Source: Candidatus Omnitrophota bacterium
GTDB taxonomy: Bacteria; Omnitrophota; Gorgyraeia; Zapsychrales; Zapsychraceae
DNA length: 5,645 nt
Direction of reading: 5' to 3'
Assembly (NCBI GenBank): GCA_030634235.1
Contig: DAOWBD010000073.1
Coordinates: 1 to 5,645, forward strand
Shown: piece after piece, positions 1 through 5,642 of the stretch
Layout of the letters: the number at the start of each line of letters is the position of its first letter
How positions within the stretch are numbered: position 1 is the first letter of the stretch
Translations under genes and position numbers: made by a program
Notes under the pieces: model-generated
Told to the model about the DNA's origin: nothing
The model's database searches: none
The model's input: the letters and a program-made list of their open reading frames with translations, nothing else

Positions 1-915
1 CCGCCCGGGATCGGGAACGAGCAATTGAGGGTCGATCTCCATTTTTGTGCCGAGGCCCTTACATTGCGGGCAGGCGCCGCAAGGAGAGTTAAAGGAGAAC
101 GTTCGCGGTTCGATCTCGACAATATTGATTCCGCAATCGACGCAGGCGTAGTTTTCGCTGAAGATCTGCTCGACGGGACCAGCCGTTACATTCTTCGTTC
201 GCGGCGAGATGATCAAAATGCCGTTTCCGGTTTGCAGGGCTGTTTCGATCGAATCGGTCAGGCGTTTTTTAATACCGGGCTTGATCGTCAGACGGTCGAC
301 GACGACTTCAATATGATGGATCTTGTACTTGTCTAATTTAATGGTATCTTCGGTAGTATAGATCTGGCCGTCGATACGGAACCGCGCAAAGCCAGCTTTC
401 GCGACCTGATGTGGGATGTTCCGGTATTCTCCTTTTCGTCCGCGGACAATTGGCGCGAGAATCAGTGCCTGTGTGCCCTCTTCGTATTTCAACACCTGCC
501 GGACGATCTCTTCCGTCGACTGGCGGTCGATTTTCTTTCCGCATTGATAGCAGTAGGGCGTGCCGATACGGGCAAAAAGCAGGCGCAGGTAATCGTTGAT
601 CTCTGTTTGGGTCGCGACGGTCGAGCGCGGATTGCGGCTGGTGGTCTTCTGTTCGATGGAGATCGTCGGCGAGAGGCCCTTGATGTATTCAACATTCGGT
701 TTTTGAAGCTGCTCGAGGAACTGGCGCGCGTAGGCCGAAAGGCTTTCGACATACCGTCTCTGGCCCTCGGCGTAAATGGTATCAAAGGCCAAAGAGGACT
801 TGCCCGATCCGCTTAATCCCGTGATCACGACAAATTGATTGCGCGGGATCGAAAGGTCAAAGCCTTTAAGATTATGCTCTTTGGCGCCACGGATAATGAT
901 CGATTGGGATTTCAT
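1..915 (-). CDS. uvrA: UvrA, excinuclease ABC subunit A (N-terminal 305 residues; 3' end outside window)
   Basis: UvrA is the DNA-damage-recognising ATPase of nucleotide excision repair; as a dimer it scans DNA and loads UvrB at lesions in the cytoplasm. The visible translation starts MKSQSIIIRGAKEHNLKG. It has the Walker A motif GLSGSGKSS at residues 33-41, then the family signature DTIYAEGQRRYVESLSAYAR (45-64) and SRNPRSTVATQTEINDYLR (93-111). A CxxC pair lies at 122/125. The first zinc-finger module has Cys258, Cys261, Cys282 and Cys285, with EPRTFSFNSPCGACPAC between and around them. The frame stays open to base 1, so the gene is cut by the window edge; full UvrA proteins are about 940 residues, so roughly a third is present. 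The start is chosen because the N-terminus matches the usual UvrA start a few residues before RGA-x-x-HNL. There is no Shine-Dalgarno sequence before it, and the promoter lies very close. The identity is secure from the motifs. Confidence 0.97.
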   Translation of the reverse strand, partial: MKSQSIIIRGAKEHNLKGFDLSIPRNQFVVITGLSGSGKSSLAFDTIYAEGQRRYVESLSAYARQFLEQLQKPNVEYIKGLSPTISIEQKTTSRNPRSTVATQTEINDYLRLLFARIGTPYCYQCGKKIDRQSTEEIVRQVLKYEEGTQALILAPIVRGRKGEYRNIPHQVAKAGFARFRIDGQIYTTEDTIKLDKYKIHHIEVVVDRLTIKPGIKKRLTDSIETALQTGNGILIISPRTKNVTAGPVEQIFSENYACVDCGINIVEIEPRTFSFNSPCGACPQCKGLGTKMEIDPQLLVPDPGR

Positions 916-923
916 AATGGGTT

Positions 924-952
924 ACTATAGGGGAAAATAGAAATAGAGTCAA
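924..952 (-). promoter_or_regulatory. Near-consensus sigma-70-type promoter for uvrA
   Basis: Read on the minus strand, the -35 is TTGACT (947-952), the spacer is exactly 17 bases (930-946) and the -10 is TATAGT (924-929). Both hexamers match the housekeeping consensus at five of six positions. It lies between the terminator of the upstream unit and uvrA. Only 8 bases separate the -10 from the ATG, which puts the expected transcription start at or within about 3 bases of the start codon. No LexA-like palindrome was seen, so SOS control is not indicated by the sequence. Confidence 0.8.
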
Positions 953-976
953 TATGCAAAAAAGGACGTTCACCGC

Positions 977-1018
977 TAAAAATAGCCTCTGTACAAAAGC
1001 GTACAGAGGCTATTTTTA
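977..1018 (-). terminator. Intrinsic terminator after the H1-like gene (bidirectional form)
   Basis: A perfect inverted repeat of 18 bp (977-994 and 1001-1018) is separated by a 6-base loop. The core is GCCTCTGTAC, flanked by AAAAATA/TATTTTT, so the minus-strand transcript ends in a U-rich arm straight after the GC-rich stem. It begins 17 bases past the stop codon of the H1-like gene and precedes the uvrA promoter, so it should close the long upstream transcription unit and insulate uvrA. Its A/T symmetry would also let it work on the plus strand, but no plus-strand gene is seen. Confidence 0.85.
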
Positions 1019-1035
1019 TATTTCTGAATGCCAAA

Positions 1036-1485
1036 TTATTTTCTCTTTTTGGCTTTCTTCTTTACGACTTTTTTCTTAGCTGCTTTCTTCTTTGTTACTT
1101 TCTTCTTTGTTACTTTCTTCTTCGTTGTTTTCTTCTTAGCTGCTTTCTTCTTCGTTGCTTTCTTCTTTACAACTTTCTTTTTAGCAGCTTTCTTCTTCGT
1201 TGCTTTCTTCTTTACAACTTTCTTTTTAGCAGCTTTCTTCTTTGTAGCTTTTTTCTTCTTTCCCCCACGAACCATCTGTGCACAGGAGATATCTCCTTTT
1301 TTATCGATGAAGTAAAGGTATCCAGCGACTTTCTTTACTCCGACTTTAGCGACCTTTTTAGGCTTTCCGCCCTTTTTGGCGCCGCGAGCCATCTTTGCAC
1401 AAGAAATGTCACCTTGCTTATCGACAAAGTAGAGGTATCCTTTTTCCTTCTTGATTCCTACTGTAGCTACTTTCTTTACGGCCAT
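1036..1485 (-). CDS. Histone-H1-like lysine-rich protein with two N-terminal YLYF-DK-GDISCA modules
   Basis: This is a 149-residue, extremely basic protein. Residues 4-38 and 43-77 are two copies of one module with a 39-residue period: KKVA-x-VGxKK-x-x-GYLYF, then DK-x-GDISCA and M-x-RG. Each copy carries one cysteine (Cys29, Cys68), the only two in the protein. From about residue 76 to the end the sequence is a tail of five-residue units, KKK followed by AA, VV, AT, TT or VT, ending KKAKKRK. Such tails resemble the C-terminal domain of eukaryotic H1 and bacterial H1-like proteins (Hc1/AlgP type), which bind DNA without sequence specificity. A nucleoid role is therefore inferred, not shown. 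The repeated module is not one I can name; its aromatic and Gly-Asp pattern suggests a short beta-hairpin. There is no signal peptide or membrane segment. A strong ribosome site (AAAGGGGGTGA) precedes the ATG, and the gene begins 24 bases after nadX, so it is probably read from the same transcript. High expression is plausible. I am sure it is a real gene, less sure of its function. Confidence 0.9.
   Translation of the reverse strand: MAVKKVATVGIKKEKGYLYFVDKQGDISCAKMARGAKKGGKPKKVAKVGVKKVAGYLYFIDKKGDISCAQMVRGGKKKKATKKKAAKKKVVKKKATKKKAAKKKVVKKKATKKKAAKKKTTKKKVTKKKVTKKKAAKKKVVKKKAKKRK
1143..1232. repeat. Exact 45-bp tandem duplication inside the lysine-tail coding region
   Basis: Bases 1143-1187 are repeated without any mismatch at 1188-1232, and the match continues for several bases beyond. 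Each copy encodes 15 residues, that is three KKK-x-x units (AT, AA, VV types). It sits inside a wider stretch, about 1040-1260, of degenerate 15-bp units. Exact identity at third codon positions, when the neighbouring units differ, points to a recent in-frame duplication by slippage or unequal recombination. Confidence 0.9.
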
Positions 1486-1489
1486 GTGT

Positions 1490-1500
1490 TCACCCCCTTT
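1490..1500 (-). promoter_or_regulatory. Strong Shine-Dalgarno site for the H1-like gene
   Basis: The minus strand reads AAAGGGGGTGA, one base away from the full anti-Shine-Dalgarno complement AAAGGAGGTGA. Four bases then separate it from the ATG. It is the best ribosome site in the window and fixes the start codon at 1485. Confidence 0.8.
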
Positions 1501-1509
1501 CCAATTTTT

Positions 1510-2337
1510 TTAAGTTCCTACAAAAACGCCGGTACAATACTGCTTGAGCGTTTGAAGCCCTGACAGAACAGCTAGATAACTTGTTTTCGGGTTGTCCGGA
1601 CAAACGAAGTTATCTGTTTGTGTAACAATACGGCCGAATTTTCCCGTCAGCTCGACCGTGTGCGAGTTTGTTTTGAATTTTGGGGAAACAATGATACGGA
1701 TAATGATCTTCTTGCGGCTTTGCGAGGCTAAGGCAAGCGTCGCGGCAACGTTGATGTTCCTGGGGAACGCTTCAACGGCGTCGGTAACATTGCCTTTGAA
1801 TATGACGGTTTCTTTGGTGATCTTCGACGGGTCAATGCCCTTCTTCAGCAAGTAAGGATTATTAGAGAAGCCGGTCGTCGGTTTACGGGTTGTGAGTGTG
1901 ATCGTATCGATGCCGACGAGGCTTGCAGCCTTGACCGCGTCAATGCCGGCAATAGCGCCGGAAGGCAGTAATAAATGGCATTTGTTTTTTTTGGCTAATC
2001 GGAAAAGGTCGGACGCATTGAGGAGTTTCCCCACGCTCATCGACAGCACGCTTCGCTTGGCCTCGAGTGCCTGGCGGATAATAGTCCGTGTATTCTTTGC
2101 GGTGACAGCTTCGACCATACAATCACAGCTCTTTATAAGTCCTGGGATCGTTTTTTTAACAGCTTTATTCAAAGAAAGACTTTTTGCGAGTTGGTCGGCC
2201 TTTTCCTGATCAATATCGTAAAGGCCCGTTAGCTGGCAATCTTTTTTAAAGTCCTTTTTGATGCTTTTGGCTATTCGTGATCCGATCGCACCACAACCGA
2301 TGATGCCGATCTTAACACGGTCTGTCTTTGGCTTCAT
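1510..2337 (-). CDS. nadX: L-aspartate dehydrogenase (NadX/AspDH family)
   Basis: The predicted enzyme oxidises L-aspartate to iminoaspartate with NAD(P)+; in NAD synthesis iminoaspartate goes to quinolinate synthase NadA in place of the NadB oxidase route. An N-terminal Rossmann nucleotide-binding motif, GIIGCGAIGSRIA, spans residues 11-23. Family motifs follow: LPSGAIAGIDAVKAAS (124-139), TLTTRKPTTGF (147-157), FPRNINVAATLALAS (191-205), and the C-terminal H-x-V-x-x-x-G-x-FG with NPKTSYLAVLSGLQ (226-262). His226 sits where the family has its conserved catalytic histidine. The 275 residues are slightly above the usual 240-270. The start codon overlaps the panC stop by one base (TAATG) and no Shine-Dalgarno sequence is visible, so translation is probably coupled to panC. 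nadA and nadC are not in the window. A related DUF108-type dehydrogenase acting on another substrate cannot be excluded. Confidence 0.85.
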   Translation of the reverse strand: MKPKTDRVKIGIIGCGAIGSRIAKSIKKDFKKDCQLTGLYDIDQEKADQLAKSLSLNKAVKKTIPGLIKSCDCMVEAVTAKNTRTIIRQALEAKRSVLSMSVGKLLNASDLFRLAKKNKCHLLLPSGAIAGIDAVKAASLVGIDTITLTTRKPTTGFSNNPYLLKKGIDPSKITKETVIFKGNVTDAVEAFPRNINVAATLALASQSRKKIIIRIIVSPKFKTNSHTVELTGKFGRIVTQTDNFVCPDNPKTSYLAVLSGLQTLKQYCTGVFVGT

Positions 2338-3182
2338 TAGATATAAAAAATTATATTGTCAATAAGTCTGGTCTGGCCAAACTTAACGGCAAGGACGACC
2401 ATAACCCTGCCTTTCAGTTGCTTTAAAGGTATCAGTGAATGCGCGTCAACGCAAACGATATAATCGATTTTGCCCGGGGTGTGCTTTCTGATAGCCGTTC
2501 GCATCCGGCGAAGAATGTTTGCTGCATTGTACTCGCCGGCTAACGCGCGCTTCCTGGCGTCTTTCAATGATTTGAAAAGAACGGTTGCGCCCTCCCGCTG
2601 GCGCGGTGTTAAGTACTTGTTGCGTGAGCTCATTGCCAGCCCGTCAGGCTCGCGAATGATCGGGCAAACCTTAACGGCAACCGGAAAATTCAAGTCGGCG
2701 ATCATGCGCTTAAGCACGACGACCTGCTGCGCGTCCTTTTGCCCCAAGTATAGGGCATCCGGAGTAACGATGTTCAGGAGTTTCCCGACAACCGTCGTGA
2801 CTCCCCGGAAATGCCCGGGGCGCGTTGCGCCGCATAAACGATCCGTGATTTCATCCACATGAACATTTGTCAAAAAGCCTGTCGGGTACATCACTTTCTC
2901 CGACGGATAAAATATTATATCAACCTTTTCTTTTTTTGCCAACAAAATATCTTTTTTTTCTGGTCGGGGATAGGCCTTGAAATCTTCTTTCGGCCCGAAT
3001 TGCGAGGGGTTCACGAAAATGCTGATGACAACAATGTCATTTTCTCGACGAGACTTTCGAATGAGAGAACAATGCCCGTCATGCAACGCGCCCATCGTCG
3101 GGACAAAACCAATCGTCTTGTTTTGGCTTTTTATTTTTTTTACGGAACGGCACAGCGACTCAACGGTCTTAACAATATGCAT
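2337..3182 (-). CDS. panC: Pantothenate synthetase (pantoate--beta-alanine ligase)
   Basis: PanC condenses pantoate with beta-alanine using ATP, via a pantoyl-adenylate, to make pantothenate, the precursor of coenzyme A; it is cytoplasmic. The 281 residues match the usual length of about 280. Visible motifs are the nucleotide-binding PTMGALHDGH (28-37, with the HIGH-like His34 and His37), FVNPSQF (56-62), YPRPEKKD (71-78), LCGATRPGHFRGVTTVV (116-132), GQKDAQQ (147-153, with Lys149 and Asp150) and REPDGLAMSSRN (177-188, the KMSKS-like loop with Ser185, Ser186 and Arg187). All expected catalytic residues are present, so it should be active. The start is 14 bases inside the 3' end of folK, with a GAGGAG ribosome site at 3190-3195 placed 7 bases before the ATG. 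Its stop overlaps the nadX start. panB and panD are not in this window. Confidence 0.97.
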   Translation of the reverse strand: MHIVKTVESLCRSVKKIKSQNKTIGFVPTMGALHDGHCSLIRKSRRENDIVVISIFVNPSQFGPKEDFKAYPRPEKKDILLAKKEKVDIIFYPSEKVMYPTGFLTNVHVDEITDRLCGATRPGHFRGVTTVVGKLLNIVTPDALYLGQKDAQQVVVLKRMIADLNFPVAVKVCPIIREPDGLAMSSRNKYLTPRQREGATVLFKSLKDARKRALAGEYNAANILRRMRTAIRKHTPGKIDYIVCVDAHSLIPLKQLKGRVMVVLAVKFGQTRLIDNIIFYI

Positions 3183-3603
3183 GGGACAACTCCTCGGTCA
3201 GGAGAGGTTCGATTTCTTTTAAAGGGTTCATCACAAAATGACGTTTGAACATGCGCGGATGCGGGAGGGTGAGTTGAGGGGTTTGCAATTTAAGATGATC
3301 GTAAAGAAGGATATCAAGGTCGATGCTGCGCGGGCCGTTTAAGATAGTCTTTTTCCGGCCGAGCTCTCTCTCGATCTGTTTAAGAAGATGAAGCAATTTC
3401 TGCGGGGCAAGCTGGGTCTGGATCTTTAGGACGCCGTTCAAGAACTTGCCCTGGTTGGGCGGTCCGCCGATGGGATCGGTTTCGATGATCGTCGAGCGCT
3501 TAAGAACGCGGATACGGTTTTTCCGCAAGGAAACAATGGCGTCCTCGATGTTCTTTTTGCGGTTGCCTAGATTCGATCCGATTCCGATATAAACAGTGGC
3601 CAT
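3169..3603 (-). CDS. folK: 6-hydroxymethyl-7,8-dihydropterin pyrophosphokinase (HPPK)
   Basis: HPPK transfers pyrophosphate from ATP to 6-hydroxymethyl-dihydropterin, giving the substrate that dihydropteroate synthase joins to p-aminobenzoate in folate synthesis. The 144 residues show the full family pattern: GSNLGNR (9-15), ETDPIGGPPNQGKFLNGV (41-58), IERELGR (77-83), GPRSIDLDILLY (90-101, with the magnesium-binding Asp95 and Asp97), and LPHPRMFKRHFVMNPL (113-128, with His115). The protein is somewhat shorter than E. coli FolK (159) but nothing essential is missing. It starts 23 bases after the dapL stop with an AGGAA ribosome site (3609-3613), and its last codons contain the panC ribosome site and start, so the two are translationally linked. 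folP and folB are not in the window. Confidence 0.96.
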   Translation of the reverse strand: MATVYIGIGSNLGNRKKNIEDAIVSLRKNRIRVLKRSTIIETDPIGGPPNQGKFLNGVLKIQTQLAPQKLLHLLKQIERELGRKKTILNGPRSIDLDILLYDHLKLQTPQLTLPHPRMFKRHFVMNPLKEIEPLLTEELSHAYC

Positions 3604-3626
3604 GGTTATTCCTGGTCTTGGCGTTG

Positions 3627-4793
3627 TTACAAGATTTTTTGAAGCCGGCCGACGGCTTCATTGATGCGGTCTTTGGAGACGGTCAGGGCCATCCGAATAT
3701 ATCCTTCGCCCTGCTCGCCGAATCCGTTTCCGGGTGTGACGACGATATCCGCTTTATCTAAAAAGGCCTTGGCGGTTTCCATGGAGTTCGAAAAGCCTTT
3801 AGGGATCTTGGCCCATACGTAGTACGTGGCTTTTGGCGGCGGGATCTTCCATCCGATCGCGCGCAGGCCGTTGATCAGGTAATCACGGCGGTCCTGATAA
3901 AGGGTGCGCATGTCTTCGGCGACCAGTGGATCGCTTTTTAAAGCGGTGATCCCGGCGACCTGGACGGCCTGGAAAATGCCGGAGTCAAAATTCGATTTGA
4001 CCTTGGCTAAAGCGGCGATCAGCGTCGGATTGCCGCAGGCCCAACCGATGCGCCAGCCGGTCATGTAATAGGTTTTGGAAAGCGAGTGAAATTCAATGGC
4101 AATCTCCTTAGCCCCTTCGATCTCGAAGATGCTCAACGGTTTTTCCCCGTCGAAGTAAACTTCTGAATAAGCCATGTCGGAAACGATGATAATTCCCCTC
4201 TCCCGTGCCAGCTCGACGAGTTCGGTATAAAATTCTTTGGTTGCCGTCGCTGCCGTCGGATTATTCGGGTAATTGATCACGATCGCTTTTGGATCTTTAA
4301 ACTCGGCAATCTTCTTAAGGTCAGGCAAAAATCCGTTACCGGCCTTGAGCGGCAAATTAATGATTTTCCCTCCGGCGAATTCGATTGACGGACGGTAAGC
4401 CGGATAGGCTGGGTTGGTTAAAAGGACTTTTTCCTTGGGATTGATAATGCCAAGCGGTAAATGGGCGAGTCCCTCTTTTGACCCGATCAACGGGTAGATC
4501 TCGGTGTCAACGTCGAGTCCGACGTTAAAACGGCCTTGGAACCATGTCGCAATTTCTTGCCTTAACTCGGGCATGCCGGCATCAAATGCGTAATGATGGT
4601 TAGCACTGTCTGCAATGGCGACTTTCATCGCTTCTATAATATGTTCGGGTGTTCCGTAATCCGGATCCCCGATACCTAAATTGATCACGTCGCGCCCTTC
4701 GGCAACAGCCGCTCTTTTGGCCTTGTCGATCTCGATGAACAGGTACGGCGGTAAATTTTTAAGACGGTCGGAAAATTCGATGTTTAATGACAT
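3627..4793 (-). CDS. dapL: LL-diaminopimelate aminotransferase (class I/II PLP aminotransferase)
   Basis: DapL converts tetrahydrodipicolinate directly to LL-diaminopimelate using glutamate as amino donor. This bypasses the succinylase/acetylase branches of lysine and peptidoglycan precursor synthesis. The 388-residue protein has the fold-type I aminotransferase landmarks: LGIGDPDYGTPEH (39-51), IGSKEGLAHLPLG (103-115), NPAYPAYRPSIEFAGG (127-142), NYPNNPT (174-180, PLP-binding), D206-x-x-Y209, SLSKTYYMTGWRIG (237-250, with Lys240 as the Schiff-base lysine) and Arg367 in GYIRMAL for the substrate carboxylate. The wording around LPPYLFIEIDKAKR, IGSKEG and EFHSLSKTYYMTGWRIGWACGN matches the DapL group better than ordinary aspartate aminotransferases, from memory of the family. 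An aspartate or alanine aminotransferase remains the alternative. An AGAAAGGA ribosome site (4804-4811) lies 10 bases before the ATG. It follows the small AT-rich gene by 38 bases and precedes folK. Confidence 0.85.
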   Translation of the reverse strand: MSLNIEFSDRLKNLPPYLFIEIDKAKRAAVAEGRDVINLGIGDPDYGTPEHIIEAMKVAIADSANHHYAFDAGMPELRQEIATWFQGRFNVGLDVDTEIYPLIGSKEGLAHLPLGIINPKEKVLLTNPAYPAYRPSIEFAGGKIINLPLKAGNGFLPDLKKIAEFKDPKAIVINYPNNPTAATATKEFYTELVELARERGIIIVSDMAYSEVYFDGEKPLSIFEIEGAKEIAIEFHSLSKTYYMTGWRIGWACGNPTLIAALAKVKSNFDSGIFQAVQVAGITALKSDPLVAEDMRTLYQDRRDYLINGLRAIGWKIPPPKATYYVWAKIPKGFSNSMETAKAFLDKADIVVTPGNGFGEQGEGYIRMALTVSKDRINEAVGRLQKIL

Positions 4794-4831
4794 GGAAGCA
4801 GGATCCTTTCTAAACTGGTGGTATCTTTTTC

Positions 4832-5005
4832 TTAATTAATAGAGAACGGAACGTTAACGGCTAACATTTCTTTCCATTTTTCATATCCCTTTTTATCAAA
4901 AGTATTTTGCAAATTGAACTGAACGAATTCGAGATATTCATCCATCGAAAGTATCCGTTTCTGAATATGTGCTTCTTTAATGATTGGCAGTTTAAAATCG
5001 TTCAT
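4832..5005 (-). CDS. Small 57-residue protein of unknown function, coupled to the nucleotidyltransferase gene
   Basis: The reading frame MNDFKLPIIKEAHIQKRILS... ends in ...KEMLAVNVPFSIN. Its ATG overlaps the TGA of the upstream nucleotidyltransferase-fold gene as ATGA, a classic coupled-translation arrangement, and this is the main reason to accept so short an ORF. The protein is charged, with no membrane segment or signal peptide. The middle (about 19-47: LSMDEYLEFVQF, then NLQNTFDKKGYEKWKEM) looks alpha-helical and the end, VNVPFSIN, is more hydrophobic. From memory, similar short proteins with an SMDEYL-x-FV and W-K-x-x-L-x-VNVPF pattern occur beside nucleotidyltransferase-like genes; I could not verify this. 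No function is assigned; a partner, cofactor or antitoxin for the upstream protein is the natural hypothesis. It is not HEPN-like: it is too short and has no R-x4-6-H motif. Confidence 0.8.
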   Translation of the reverse strand: MNDFKLPIIKEAHIQKRILSMDEYLEFVQFNLQNTFDKKGYEKWKEMLAVNVPFSIN

Positions 5006-5541
5006 TCAAATGCTTCCAGAATTTTATTGTAGATTTCAATAGTGCCGAATTCTAAACATAATTCTTTAAATTCTTGGTCTCTGGGATTTAACTCATTTAT
5101 CCTAATCAAATTTATAATATCTGGCAAATCTCTGCTGAATCGAAGTTTGGGGTTGTGTTTGATTGAATGCAACTTTAGGGCAATCAAATGATCTAGTGAG
5201 GGAACCATAAACTTTTGCTTGGCAATTTCGATCTCCTGGCTTTCATTTAGAATTTTTGTTAACGTGTCTTGATCAACAAACATAAAATCCACATCCAGCA
5301 GGGATATTTGCGCGCTCTTAAGCTGCGCGAAATTCTCCTGTGTTAAATTATTTTTGTATCCAGCTTTTTTTAAAAAGACAATAATTTTGTCAAAGGCATC
5401 CTTGGTAATCAGAAAATCAACATCCGCTGTTTGGCGTGTGACCCTGTAATAGTTTACGGCGAATCCACCGATTAAAATACATGAAACGCCTTCTTTTTTT
5501 GTTACATCCGATATTAAATGAAAAACAGATTTTTTGTTCAT
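5002..5541 (-). CDS. Nucleotidyltransferase-fold protein (MNT/AbiEii-like group)
   Basis: This 179-residue protein has the hallmark of the DNA-polymerase-beta-type nucleotidyltransferase fold: a GG pair (Gly25-Gly26, in LIGGFAVNYY) followed after 13 residues by D-x-D (Asp40, Asp42, in TADVDFLI). A later acidic strand, LLDVDFMFVD (Asp83, Asp85), could supply the third metal ligand. A helical segment follows, VPSLDHLIALKLHSIKHNPK with RDLPDIINLI (113-147), which is typical of the AbiEii-like and related stand-alone transferases. Members of this superfamily transfer NMP to proteins, RNA or small molecules, and several are toxins or antitoxins; the substrate here is unknown. Its TGA overlaps the start of a 57-residue gene. 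The codons are more AT-rich than in dapL or folK downstream, which suggests transfer. An AGAAAGGA sequence lies only 2 bases before the ATG, an unusually short spacing, so the exact start is slightly uncertain. Confidence 0.85.
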   Translation of the reverse strand: MNKKSVFHLISDVTKKEGVSCILIGGFAVNYYRVTRQTADVDFLITKDAFDKIIVFLKKAGYKNNLTQENFAQLKSAQISLLDVDFMFVDQDTLTKILNESQEIEIAKQKFMVPSLDHLIALKLHSIKHNPKLRFSRDLPDIINLIRINELNPRDQEFKELCLEFGTIEIYNKILEAFE

Positions 5542-5585
5542 AATCCTTTCTGTTGTAATTTTAAGGGACGTTGTGCAATAGGATG

Positions 5586-5642
5586 AAGGGGACAGCGACC
5601 TTTAGATTAACAAAATTGCGTAGAAAAGGTCGCTGTCCCCTT
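5586..5642. repeat. Long perfect palindrome with GGGGACAGCGACC arms (REP-like or mobile-element end)
   Basis: Two 18-base arms (5586-5603 and 5625-5642) are exact reverse complements, separated by a 21-base AT-rich loop. The arm reads AAGGGGACAGCGACCTTT. The loop is long and no U-run follows on the minus strand, so it does not look like a standard terminator. GGGGACAG-type palindromes are, from memory, found as dispersed repeats linked to REP-associated tyrosine transposases in several bacterial groups; no transposase is seen here. It lies 45 bases upstream of the nucleotidyltransferase gene and may mark the boundary of an inserted cassette. Confidence 0.75.

Noticed and set aside
25..816. 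Several open frames on both strands at the left end
   Set aside because: They are shadows of uvrA, whose own minus-strand frame is open to the window edge and carries all UvrA motifs.
1143..1232. CRISPR-like regular repeat array
   Set aside because: The repeats are contiguous 15-bp coding units with no unique spacers and encode the lysine tail.
1028..1315. Plus-strand ORF rich in Phe (FFF-x-x repeats) that resembles a membrane protein
   Set aside because: It is the exact antisense of the lysine tail (AAG/AAA codons read as CTT/TTT), has no ribosome site, and the minus-strand gene has a clear start, modules and terminator.
2470..3248. Plus-strand frames opposite panC and folK
   Set aside because: No recognisable motifs or ribosome sites; the minus-strand genes account fully for the coding signal.
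3641..3659. Inverted repeat (7-bp arms, 5-base loop) at the 3' end of dapL as a possible terminator
   Set aside because: On the minus strand it is followed by A residues and not U, it lies within the coding sequence, and folK follows after only 23 bases.
4838..4866. Possible promoter for dapL (TTAGCC-17-TATTAA on the minus strand)
   Set aside because: The hexamers match consensus at only about three and four of six positions, no better than expected by chance in this AT-rich stretch.
5586..5642. Palindrome as an intrinsic terminator for a gene upstream of the window
   Set aside because: The 21-base loop and absence of a U-tract after the stem on the minus strand do not fit; a repeat element is more likely.
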